Of a DNA stretch of 29,484 nucleotides, positions 7,211-14,779 are shown one piece after another; position 1 is the first letter of the stretch; the number at the start of each line of letters is the position of its first letter. The stretch is taken from the IMG/VR virus record IMGVR_UViG_3300034019_000512, positions 1-29,484 of that record; one strand, written 5' to 3'. The DNA is from a virus. The position numbers and the translations under genes are program-made. A model generated the notes under the pieces. The model did no database searches and was not told where the DNA came from. It was given only the letters and a program-made list of their open reading frames with translations.

Positions 7211-9304
7211 ATGAAAGTAAAAGTTAAACACATCAAATGTGATATGTCTGAAAAAGACAGAGAACTTATGAATAATTTTATTAAGTTTTTACAAAAAAAA
7301 CATCCATTAAAAGATGATATCACAATTATTTTTACCGGTGAGAGATATGGTACAATGTCCTCTGGAAGTAGAACAAAAGATTCAGAACTTAAAATTCTTA
7401 CAAAAGGAAGAATGAATCGTGATATTGCCAGAACATTGGCACACGAATGGATTCACGAAAAACAAATAAATTTACAAGGAAAAAAACCAGGACAAGATAT
7501 AGGTGGACCACTAGAAGATGAGGCAAATGCAAAAGCTGGTTCTTTGATTAAACAATTTGAAAAAGACAATCCAGATAAAGAAGAGATGATGTATGAAAGT
7601 TTTAATAAAAAAATTAAATTATTAAACGAACAAATATTATTAACCGAAAAAGAAGAGATTAAAAACAATCTACTTCTTGAAATGAAAAAAATTGGTATTG
7701 AAAAACTTCCATACGCATATTCAGCACTAAACAAATTTGTTGGTACTGAAACTATGAATATTCATTATAACAAACATTATAAAGGATATGTTAAAAAATT
7801 AAACAAGGCGCTAAGTAATACAACTTTAAAATATGAAGACCTTGAAGATATTATTAAATCAATAAGTAAATTTGATACAAGTGTTAGAAATAATGCCGGT
7901 GGAGCTTTTAATCATGCCTTATTTTGGAAAATGTTATCACCAAAAAAACAAATACCAAAAGGTGAAATTTTTGAAAAGATTACAAAACAATATGGCAACA
8001 TTAAAAAAATGAAAGACGAATTTAATGAGGTTGCCAAAGAAAGATTTGGGTCTGGTTGGGTTTGGTTAGTGTTAACAAAAACAAATAGATTAAAAATAAT
8101 GTCAACACCAAATCAAGATAACCCTTTAATGAATATTATTAAAGATGGTGGCTATCCATTACTTGGTCTTGATTTGTGGGAACATGCTTATTATTTAAGA
8201 TACAGAAATAAAAGAGACGAATATATTAAAAATTTTTGGAATCATATTAATTGGGATTTTGTAAATGATTTGTTTGTTTCAAAATCTAGAAAAAAATTAT
8301 CAGAATCAATAGCAAGATTGATTGTTGAGAATGAGGAACTTGATCCGGACATTAAAAAGATTATGTCTAGAGAATTACAAAAAATTCGTCTTATTCCTTT
8401 AGATGCTGAAGCCGCGGCTGAAGCTATAAATAATATTATAAGTGCTGAAATCGAGAGAGGTACCATAAATTTTAATAGAACTTTACAAGAGTTAATGTCA
8501 CTTGATTTAAATAATGTTTCTGAAAGATCAAGGTATAGATTTAATAATTATTTCCAAAGATTTGTTAAAAGTAAAACAAGGGGTTTTGATTTTGAAGGTA
8601 TGGTTACTGGTTTTCTTGATGGGACTTTAGCAACTAGTTTGTCTTCACCATTTGACGTATTAACAAAAAATGGTGATAAACTTTCATGTAAGATTATTAG
8701 AAATACTGGTGAAAGAATTTCACTTAAAAGTATTAGAAAATCTGTTGGTGAATTTGTATCAAGATATAATGGTTCTCAAGAAAATAAAAATAAATTAATA
8801 GAGTTGAGTCAGTACCCAAATTTTCTTGAATTACTACTTAAAAGTGAGAATCAAGATTTAAAAAATCAAGCTGAAGATTTATTAAATTTTTTACTAACAG
8901 ATATTACAGGTTTACTTGTTGGTGTACCAAACCAACAAAATATGAGTGTTGATTTATATTATTATGATAAAAATAGAATTATTGAACTTATTAAAACACC
9001 AAACTTGTTAAAATCTGGAAGAACTAGAGAAGCACAAACAATATCACTATCAACAAAAGTATTGAAAATGGATAAAACAATGGTCGGTGCTATCAAATTC
9101 CCAAATGTTACAGTAGACCAGTATAGAGAATTTTTAGTTGGTGATGAAAAAACTAAAGAGGTTGTTAGTTTATTTAATTCGTTAGGTGAAAGATATGGTG
9201 TACCAAGACTTGGTGACAACATACCACAAGATATTATTAGGGATTTATCAAAAAATGAAAGATTTAAATTTGACCTTAAAAGATTAGTAATACCAAAATC
9301 TTGA
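7211..9304 (+). CDS. Fusion protein: HExxH metallopeptidase, Fe/Mn superoxide dismutase, possible PD-(D/E)xK nuclease
   Basis: A 697-residue protein with three domains. Residues 1-125 hold HEWIH (78-82) and a downstream LEDEANAKAG (101-110) whose Glu102 or Glu104 could be the third zinc ligand, as in IrrE-like peptidases. Residues 158-355 are a full Fe/Mn superoxide dismutase: all four metal ligands are present as His185 (NIHYNKH), His235 (FNHALFW), Asp321 and His325 (DLWEHAYY), together with FGSGWVWLV; the length matches E. coli SodB (193). Residues 360-697 are less clear; Glu462 (FEGM), Asp482 (PFDV) and Lys494 (LSCK) fit the spacing of a PD-(D/E)xK nuclease core. The domains are separated by KIKLLNEQILLTE (134-146) and KKLSESIARLIVE (361-373), both with I/L-x-E sites suited to a prohead protease. 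A packaged, processed polyprotein is inferred. ATG 7211 follows TATTTATAAAAG. Confidence 0.87.
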   Translation: MKVKVKHIKCDMSEKDRELMNNFIKFLQKKHPLKDDITIIFTGERYGTMSSGSRTKDSELKILTKGRMNRDIARTLAHEWIHEKQINLQGKKPGQDIGGPLEDEANAKAGSLIKQFEKDNPDKEEMMYESFNKKIKLLNEQILLTEKEEIKNNLLLEMKKIGIEKLPYAYSALNKFVGTETMNIHYNKHYKGYVKKLNKALSNTTLKYEDLEDIIKSISKFDTSVRNNAGGAFNHALFWKMLSPKKQIPKGEIFEKITKQYGNIKKMKDEFNEVAKERFGSGWVWLVLTKTNRLKIMSTPNQDNPLMNIIKDGGYPLLGLDLWEHAYYLRYRNKRDEYIKNFWNHINWDFVNDLFVSKSRKKLSESIARLIVENEELDPDIKKIMSRELQKIRLIPLDAEAAAEAINNIISAEIERGTINFNRTLQELMSLDLNNVSERSRYRFNNYFQRFVKSKTRGFDFEGMVTGFLDGTLATSLSSPFDVLTKNGDKLSCKIIRNTGERISLKSIRKSVGEFVSRYNGSQENKNKLIELSQYPNFLELLLKSENQDLKNQAEDLLNFLLTDITGLLVGVPNQQNMSVDLYYYDKNRIIELIKTPNLLKSGRTREAQTISLSTKVLKMDKTMVGAIKFPNVTVDQYREFLVGDEKTKEVVSLFNSLGERYGVPRLGDNIPQDIIRDLSKNERFKFDLKRLVIPKS

Positions 9305-9312
9305 TATTTATA
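9305..9312 (+). promoter_or_regulatory. TATTTATA promoter-like element before gp13-like gene
   Basis: Exact TATTTATA starting one base after the stop of the SOD fusion gene and ending 12 bases before the ATG at 9325; an A-run (AAAAAAACA) fills the rest of the gap. Confidence 0.45.
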
Positions 9313-9324
9313 TAAAAAAACAAT

Positions 9325-10455
9325 ATGGCAATTATTGACGAACCAGAAAGAAGTAAATTATACACAAAAGTAAGACATTTACTTGGTGCACCATTACGTT
9401 CTGTCGAATTAGAAGACGAACAAATGGACACATTACTTGAATTTTCAATTGACGAGTATTCACAATATGTACAAGATTGGTTAATTGAATCTCAATGGAC
9501 AGCACTTAATAATCTAAATTTAGATACTCAATCATTAACAAAAGCTTTTACAACAAGAAGTTTAGATTATGAAACAAGATATACTTATGCCTATTCAAAA
9601 ATTGTAGGTTTACAAGCTGGTGGTGAATGGGAATTAAAAAAAGACTATATTCAGTTGGTACCAAACCAACAAATATATGAAATTCCAGCAAATAGAGAAA
9701 TTAATGAATTACTTTGGTTTACACCACCAACTTTAAATAATACTATGTTTGACCCTTGGTCTTTTGGTGCTTTAGGACTAGGTGGTGGTCTAGGTGGTGG
9801 AGGTGGACTTGCTCAAATGGGTAGTATGGGTGGTAGTTATTTTATGATGCCGGCTTTTGATATGTTACTTAGAATGCAAGAAATTAATATCCAAAGAAGA
9901 ATTATTGTTGGTGATTTAACATATAGAATTACCGCACTACCTGATGGTAAAAAAGCAATTCATTTAATGAACACACCAGGTGGTAAATTTGACTGGGGTA
10001 ATGCAAGTTTAACAAAAGGTAAAGTTTGGTATTGGTACTATGATGTTGGTCCTGGAGATAGAGATAAATGTTTAGCAAATAATCCGGATATTATAAAATT
10101 ACCATCAGATGTTCCATTTGATAAGATGAGTTGGTTAGATTTAAATAATCCAGCACAAGTTTGGGTTAGAAGGTGGTTTATTGCATATTGTAAAGAAACA
10201 CTATCAAGAGTTCGTGGTAAATTTAGTGGTAATTTAAAAACTGGTGAAGGTGGTGATCTTACAATGGATTACACATCACTTGCAACTGAAGCTAAAGATG
10301 AGAAGACAAAACTAATTGACGAGCTTATTGGTGCCGAAGGTAGACTCACTAGGTTAAAACCAGAAAAGGTTATGGAAAGGGAAGCTTTATTAGCAGAAAA
10401 CTTAAATAAACAATTAAAGTTTAGGGCTATGCCTAGACAAATTTATGTAATATGA
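9325..10455 (+). CDS. Neck protein, gp13-like
   Basis: A 376-residue protein. The N-terminus RHLLGAPLRSVELEDEQMD (17-35) with the following helix (LLEFSIDEYSQYVQDW) matches the L-G-A-P-x-x-x-V-E-L signature at the start of T4 gp13-type neck proteins, which bind the portal after DNA packaging and provide the tail docking site. The middle contains an unusual Gly/Met-rich segment (about 148-176, including GLGGGLGGGGGLAQMG), likely a flexible loop. The C-terminal third is helical, with Trp/Arg-rich PAQVWVRRWFIAYC. T4 gp13 has 309 residues, so this is somewhat longer. The stop overlaps the next start by four bases (ATGA). In T4, genes 13, 14 and 15 are adjacent; here the gp13-like gene lies on the opposite strand about 4.7 kb from the gp14-like gene. 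Confidence 0.6.
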   Translation: MAIIDEPERSKLYTKVRHLLGAPLRSVELEDEQMDTLLEFSIDEYSQYVQDWLIESQWTALNNLNLDTQSLTKAFTTRSLDYETRYTYAYSKIVGLQAGGEWELKKDYIQLVPNQQIYEIPANREINELLWFTPPTLNNTMFDPWSFGALGLGGGLGGGGGLAQMGSMGGSYFMMPAFDMLLRMQEINIQRRIIVGDLTYRITALPDGKKAIHLMNTPGGKFDWGNASLTKGKVWYWYYDVGPGDRDKCLANNPDIIKLPSDVPFDKMSWLDLNNPAQVWVRRWFIAYCKETLSRVRGKFSGNLKTGEGGDLTMDYTSLATEAKDEKTKLIDELIGAEGRLTRLKPEKVMEREALLAENLNKQLKFRAMPRQIYVI

Positions 10456-10823
10456 TAAGGGTAGAAAATATAACACCGAGAAAAAATATAGTTCGATATC
10501 AAACACAAGCCGTTGTTGAACCAAAGATTACCATTGAGAAACCAAAAGAAATTCATAAGGTAATTTCCGAACCAGTTTATACAACTAATGATGAGACATT
10601 CTTAATTGTTAAAGACGTTGATTATTCAGAAGTTACTTTAAATTCTACTATTGTAAAAAAAATTACAGTAAAATCTCTTACAAAAACTTTAGTTAAGTCT
10701 GATGTTGGGTTAATAGATGAAGAGTGGGATGAGCTCCTTTTAGAAAAAGGAGCTTGTGTTAAGTTTAAATTTGTTGAGGGTAATTGGTATATCGTCTCAT
10801 CCGACGGTATTAAAATGTCATAA
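10452..10823 (+). CDS. Small beta-rich protein coupled to gp13-like gene, possible virion appendage
   Basis: A 123-residue protein, not recognised with certainty. The first 40 residues are basic and extended. Residues 45-123 are beta-rich and end in CVKFKFVEGNWYIVSSDG, similar to the G-x-NWYI ending common in small C-terminal domains of phage fibres and collar appendages. It could therefore be a neck decoration or whisker-type protein, which fits its four-base overlap with the gp13-like gene; this is inference. A perfect hairpin (10732-10754) lies inside the coding sequence. The TAA stop overlaps the TGA stop of the convergent HNH gene by six bases, closing the plus-strand island. Confidence 0.58.
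   Translation: MIRVENITPRKNIVRYQTQAVVEPKITIEKPKEIHKVISEPVYTTNDETFLIVKDVDYSEVTLNSTIVKKITVKSLTKTLVKSDVGLIDEEWDELLLEKGACVKFKFVEGNWYIVSSDGIKMS
10732..10754. other. Perfect 10-bp hairpin inside a coding sequence
   Basis: AGCTCCTTTT-AGA-AAAAGGAGCT is a perfect inverted repeat with a 3-base loop, lying within the 123-residue protein gene and about 64 bases past the stop of the convergent HNH gene. No T-run follows on either strand, so it is not a classical terminator, though it could slow or end antisense transcription from the HNH gene. Confidence 0.6.
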
Positions 10824-11468
10824 GATTTTAGAACCTTTACTTAAATTTTCATTAGCCCACAATGGTTGTAGGTTTGAATAGTGGCACAACTTATATAATT
10901 CTTCATCGGTTTTAGCGGAAGATAATGGTATTATATGATCAATGTGCCACCCATAAAAACCATAATTTTCCCAGGTCATTCCGTCTTTAAATTGTTTTTC
11001 TATATGTTCTTTTAAAAATTCCGGTGAACAACCGACAATGTCAAAAGTTTTATTTTTTTTTGTTATATTGTTCCTTTGTAAGTAAAATTTTATTCTACTT
11101 CTAATAGTATCAGCCAATTTATATTTTTCGTCGGTTTTCCGTTTGTACTTACGATACTTCCTCCTTCTATCAATTTGTTCATCTTTAGTTTTATTTTTAT
11201 GATAAGATTTTAATTTAATAGCCCTAATTTTTTCTGGATTTTCTAAAAACCTAACTTTATCTTTTTCTTTTGTTTTTTCTTTATTATTTTCATAATATTT
11301 TTTTATGGTTTCTTTTCTTTTCTCCGGATTTCTTTTTCTGTATTCAAGACTTTCTATTTTCCTACAATCATTACAATGTAATCTTAAACCATCATTTCTT
11401 TTTTTGTCAACACCAAAAAAACATAATTCTTTTTCTTCTTTACATTTACTACAAATCTTTGTTTCCAT
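10818..11468 (-). CDS. HNH endonuclease, free-standing homing type
   Basis: A 216-residue very basic protein. The N-terminus has a zinc-ribbon pattern, Cys6-x2-Cys9 and Cys32-x2-Cys35. The middle (45-130) is a long Lys/Arg-rich helical region. The C-terminus is an HNH nuclease core: WHIDHIIPL (174-182), HYSNLQPLW (196-204) and NENLSKGSK (206-214), giving His175, Asp177, His178, His196, Asn199 and Asn208 as active-site and metal candidates. This design fits HNH homing endonucleases that spread between phage genomes by cutting alleles lacking them, often beside DNA polymerase genes; the polymerase gene lies about 180 bases upstream. The start overlaps the end of a 51-residue RHH gene by 20 bases, so the two are coupled. 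It shares six bases with the stop of the convergent gene. No intron boundary was seen around it. Confidence 0.87.
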   Translation of the reverse strand: METKICSKCKEEKELCFFGVDKKRNDGLRLHCNDCRKIESLEYRKRNPEKRKETIKKYYENNKEKTKEKDKVRFLENPEKIRAIKLKSYHKNKTKDEQIDRRRKYRKYKRKTDEKYKLADTIRSRIKFYLQRNNITKKNKTFDIVGCSPEFLKEHIEKQFKDGMTWENYGFYGWHIDHIIPLSSAKTDEELYKLCHYSNLQPLWANENLSKGSKIL

Positions 11469-11604
11469 AATACTCCCTAACTAATTTTTCAAGTAATGTG
11501 GAGACTTTATGACCATCTTCTTTTATTTTTTGGTATAATTTAGGATCTAAACTTATACCAAATTTTATTTTCTTATCCTCTTGTTTAATCTTTGGTCTCC
11601 CCAT
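11449..11604 (-). CDS. 51-residue ribbon-helix-helix protein
   Basis: A short gene starting ATG at 11604 (MGRPKIKQEDKKIKFGISLD) and ending NKDL at TAG 11449. A strand (KIKFGISL) is followed by two helices (PKLYQKIKEDG and VSTLLEKLVREYY), the RHH/CopG layout; the GRPK start resembles a small minor-groove contact. It likely represses its own transcript or that of the HNH gene, whose first 20 bases it overlaps in another frame. TATTTATA stands two bases before the ATG. It may have arrived together with the HNH gene as one mobile unit. The presence of a second RHH gene at 2865 suggests a small family of local repressors. Confidence 0.72.
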   Translation of the reverse strand: MGRPKIKQEDKKIKFGISLDPKLYQKIKEDGHKVSTLLEKLVREYYGNKDL

Positions 11605-11606
11605 AA

Positions 11607-11614
11607 TATAAATA
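11607..11614 (-). promoter_or_regulatory. TATTTATA element before RHH gene
   Basis: Exact TATTTATA on the minus strand, only two bases before the ATG at 11604. Two TTTATTAAA direct repeats (11623-11631 and 11640-11648) fill the 47-base gap to the polymerase stop and could be repressor sites. Confidence 0.35.
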
Positions 11615-11651
11615 TCTATTAGTTTATTAAAGTTTCACTTTTATTAAAAAG

Positions 11652-14444
11652 TTATGAAATAAATTTTTGCATATATGGATCAATACCCTCATACATATGG
11701 TAAGGTGATGTATTAATACTTTCCCAAAATTTTAATTCTTCATCGGATATTGTCATAACATCTTCTAATTTATCTTGATCCTCCTCCTCAAACGGAACAC
11801 CATTTATTAGTTCACACTGATCTTTAGTGAATAAAGGCCTTTCTTCTGGGTTTTTGACAAGTAGTCCATCTCTAACCTCTTCTTTGAAACAAACAAGTAA
11901 CGGTTCCACCCTTTTATTAAAAGTAGTAATTGCTCTTTGGATATTATATTCACCGGTTAATCCTGGGTTACTTTCTAATTCTTGTGGGTCAATTCTATAA
12001 CAATTAAGTTGGATTACAGATTCTATTGTATCCGGATTTATTTTTGTATTTGAAAAGAAGGTGTTTAATTGTTCTTCATTCCACCCTTTTTTTGGTTTAT
12101 TAACTTTTTGAACATCACCGTGAGACGCTTTTGTTCCATTATTCACATAGTAAATAACATCACCAAGACTAACATTTAGATTTTCTTTAATCACAAGCTC
12201 CATATGTGCCTGTCTTGACATTAAAGAACCAGCCTTTGTTGTTGTCTTACTTCGTTTAATATAGTCATCAATTGTTTGTTTAACCTTTGCTTTGTTTGCT
12301 ATATCAATAAGGGGGATTTTTTGGTCAAATATTCTTTGTAGATATTCATAATACCACTCAACAAAACCCTGTCCATCACCATTAAGAAGTAATTTAATTG
12401 CTTTATCTAAAAATAACTCAATATATTTTGGCATTTTTTTAGATTTAATTGAATTACCTGTTAATTTAATTTTACCTTTTTCTGTTATTAACGCATAATT
12501 TTTACGAGCAAGGTTAATACATGCTGGCCATTGACCATCCGTATCAAGAGCCATTTCACCTTTCATTGCTAAATCATTAAATTCCATAACATCTGCCTCC
12601 TCACCAAAATACTCTTTACCTTTTTTTACTTTCCAATTTAAACCTTTACCAATGTATCTTCTATTTTCAACACCATCCGGAACTGAAAAATTAACCCCAT
12701 CTGTATCCATCACGGTCGCAGAATATCCTCTTTCACCAAAAAAATTTATCATCATTCGTAAATATTGTCTACCAGTACTGGTAATCATTTCCCCTTTATC
12801 CATATCTCCCCAAGGAAAAACCTGTGGTGCGGATAAAGCACCAAAAAGTGAATTTATGAATATCTTAATTGGTAACTGCTTAGTATCAAAAGATTTTGAT
12901 TTTTTTGGGTCAACTTTACTGTATTCTTCAGCCAAATTTTTATACATAATTCGGGTATTCCTAAAATAGGATAATAGACCCTTCATAACACCTGTTATAT
13001 CCGATTCTGGGAATACATTATGAACCAACTGAATAGAAGGATAAAGTGACGAATAATCCAGTTTTAAAATGTTTTTAGAATACCCAACCCTCAACAATCT
13101 TGACAACCCCCCAACAAAACCTCTTTTTTCTTTTTTAGCAGGAATTGCAAGACCATTCTTATAGGACCAAGCAAGCATTACAAGTTTCCAGATTGTTGCG
13201 GTTCCCATTGTTGAGACTCTTTCGTATGTCGTTGGAAGGAGTGATGCAAGAAGAAATGAACCTTGGTTGAACTCTTCGTCAACAAGTAGGGTTTCTTCTA
13301 AGTCATCGTCAAGATAACGCTCTACAATGTCATCACCAGTTGTTTGAATATAGATATCAGTTCTTCTTGAACATATCTCATCTATTTTTTCATCAACACC
13401 GACCTTTTTATATTTACCATTTTCAATATTTAACCAATATAAATTCTTTTCTCTATACATTGACCCAATTTTGTCGTGATCAATATACACCCGGTCATCA
13501 GCTTCAGCATCAATAAATTTTGTAATGTATTTAAGACCCGCTTCTTTTATTGATGAATTAATTGCTTGAGCCCTACGAACTGAATGTATAATATCAATAA
13601 TGTTATATCCCCACATTTGTGTTTGAGTGAATTTCTCAACCTCATTACCAAGTTTTAACATTGAATCTTTTTGTGTTATTGACCTTTCTCCGTGAAGTGA
13701 CTTTGCAATTTTTTTAATGTCAAGATTTAACATCTTACATCTTTCGTAAATCCAATACCAGTCAAAGTTTGCTGAATTGTACCCGGAAACAATTGAAGGT
13801 TTTATCTCGTCTATAATTTTAAAGAACTCAACAAGACCCCGTCTTTCTTCATCTTCGTTTGAACACTCAATTACTTTTCTGTAACCTTTATTTGTTTTAA
13901 TTCCAATCATAAAGATACGACCATCCTTTGGTTCTAAAGAGGTCGTCTCAAGGTCAAATACAAGTCTTGTAATATCATTGTATTCATCAAATCCTTTAAA
14001 TAATCTTTTTTCTTTTGATATTAGAAATTGTTCTGTTGGGGTTAACATTAAAAACTTGTCTTTTGCTTTTTCACCCCAAGGATCAATACCACCGTCACGG
14101 AAAAATTGTGAAAGAGCTCTATACCCTTTTAACGATTTAACAAGAAACGTTAATCCGTTCTCTAACTGTTCATTACCATCTGTTCTTAATTTTTCAATTA
14201 CGATACCGTATTTAGACATCGCTTCTTTTTGTAAAGCTTTTGATCCTTGATAAAAATTAAGACCACGTAGGTCACCAACCCACGCAAATGCAATTAGACT
14301 ATCCCTAACGATTGATTTTCCTTTTCCCGGTACTTCTTTGATTTTATAAATGTGGTCTTTTTGATAGTCAAATTCTATCGCCACAATGTGTTCTTCTGGA
14401 TCATTCCCTTCCAGAAAGGATTTAATTTCCTCTGCTGTAATCAT
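11652..14444 (-). CDS. 43: Family B DNA polymerase, gp43-like
   Basis: A 930-residue replicative polymerase with 3'-5' proofreading (T4 gp43 has 898 residues). Exonuclease motifs: FDLET (Asp164, Glu166; Exo I), NSANFD (Asn223, Asp228; Exo II) and YLDDD (Tyr377, Asp381; Exo III). Polymerase motifs: LDYSSLYPS (462-470, motif A), KIFINSLFG (527-535, motif B) and MDTDG (579-583, motif C), followed by a K-K-M-P-K-Y segment (669-674) resembling the T4-like KxY region. Motif C has Gly where most relatives have Ser (DTDS); both catalytic Asp residues remain, so it should be active. The gene is complete with no intein or intron. It follows a terminator and a 133-base leader carrying a hairpin at 14475-14491. 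The sequence over the start codon itself reads TATTTATG; another TATTTATT lies at 14505-14512. Confidence 0.96.
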   Translation of the reverse strand: MITAEEIKSFLEGNDPEEHIVAIEFDYQKDHIYKIKEVPGKGKSIVRDSLIAFAWVGDLRGLNFYQGSKALQKEAMSKYGIVIEKLRTDGNEQLENGLTFLVKSLKGYRALSQFFRDGGIDPWGEKAKDKFLMLTPTEQFLISKEKRLFKGFDEYNDITRLVFDLETTSLEPKDGRIFMIGIKTNKGYRKVIECSNEDEERRGLVEFFKIIDEIKPSIVSGYNSANFDWYWIYERCKMLNLDIKKIAKSLHGERSITQKDSMLKLGNEVEKFTQTQMWGYNIIDIIHSVRRAQAINSSIKEAGLKYITKFIDAEADDRVYIDHDKIGSMYREKNLYWLNIENGKYKKVGVDEKIDEICSRRTDIYIQTTGDDIVERYLDDDLEETLLVDEEFNQGSFLLASLLPTTYERVSTMGTATIWKLVMLAWSYKNGLAIPAKKEKRGFVGGLSRLLRVGYSKNILKLDYSSLYPSIQLVHNVFPESDITGVMKGLLSYFRNTRIMYKNLAEEYSKVDPKKSKSFDTKQLPIKIFINSLFGALSAPQVFPWGDMDKGEMITSTGRQYLRMMINFFGERGYSATVMDTDGVNFSVPDGVENRRYIGKGLNWKVKKGKEYFGEEADVMEFNDLAMKGEMALDTDGQWPACINLARKNYALITEKGKIKLTGNSIKSKKMPKYIELFLDKAIKLLLNGDGQGFVEWYYEYLQRIFDQKIPLIDIANKAKVKQTIDDYIKRSKTTTKAGSLMSRQAHMELVIKENLNVSLGDVIYYVNNGTKASHGDVQKVNKPKKGWNEEQLNTFFSNTKINPDTIESVIQLNCYRIDPQELESNPGLTGEYNIQRAITTFNKRVEPLLVCFKEEVRDGLLVKNPEERPLFTKDQCELINGVPFEEEDQDKLEDVMTISDEELKFWESINTSPYHMYEGIDPYMQKFIS

Positions 14445-14474
14445 AAATATATTTTTTTTGAGTGGTTTATTTGC

Positions 14475-14491
14475 TTTCGTAGTTTACGAAA
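14475..14491 (-). promoter_or_regulatory. Hairpin in the DNA polymerase leader, candidate operator
   Basis: On the sense strand TTTCGTA-AAC-TACGAAA is a perfect 7-base-pair stem with a 3-base loop, located 30 bases before the polymerase ATG. T4 gp43 represses its own translation by binding a leader hairpin; this one lies further upstream and its loop differs, so an analogous role is only a possibility. Confidence 0.4.
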
Positions 14492-14539
14492 TTTACCTTA
14501 CCTAAATAAATATATTGATTTAACCAACTAATGTCAAAT

Positions 14540-14570
14540 AAAAAACCCTCCTTTATTTTGGGGAGGGCTT
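14540..14570 (-). terminator. Rho-independent terminator after the fibre transcript
   Basis: On the minus strand CCCTCC, a 10-base loop and GGAGGG lead into TTTTTTATTT. It lies 27 bases after the stop of the 60-residue gene and separates the long fibre transcript from the DNA polymerase gene. Confidence 0.82.
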
Positions 14571-14577
14571 TAATTTA

Positions 14578-14760
14578 TTAATTTAATAATAATGCGTGCA
14601 ATTCTTCTTCGGTCCAAGTTTCTTTAAATGCAACTTCTTTAAGGACTGGTCCATTTTCAGTTCTAAATCTAATTCCTCTTGGTACTTGTCTGATTGCAAT
14701 TACCTTGTGTTCACCAATTGTTTTTGGTTCTTCATACTTAAATAATAATTTAATTTCCAT
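14578..14760 (-). CDS. Small 60-residue protein of unknown function
   Basis: Begins MEIKLLFKYEEPKTIGEHK and ends in an acidic helix (TWTEEELHALLLN). Family not recognised; it is beta-rich in the first two thirds. The frame is open upstream to 14817, but that start would overlap the preceding gene by 38 bases; ATG 14760 has the A-rich leader AAAAACAAAA and is preferred. It is the last gene of the fibre transcript, directly before the terminator. Confidence 0.6.
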   Translation of the reverse strand: MEIKLLFKYEEPKTIGEHKVIAIRQVPRGIRFRTENGPVLKEVAFKETWTEEELHALLLN

Positions 14761-14779
14761 TTTTGTTTTTATTTTTGAT

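Noticed and set aside
7453-7734. Minus-strand frame of 93 residues inside the SOD fusion gene
   Set aside because: Hydrophobic, Ser-rich shadow of a well-supported coding region; no leader or motif.
11605-11651. Possible intron end near the polymerase stop
   Set aside because: Polymerase, RHH and HNH frames are all complete, and no interrupted gene is seen on either side.
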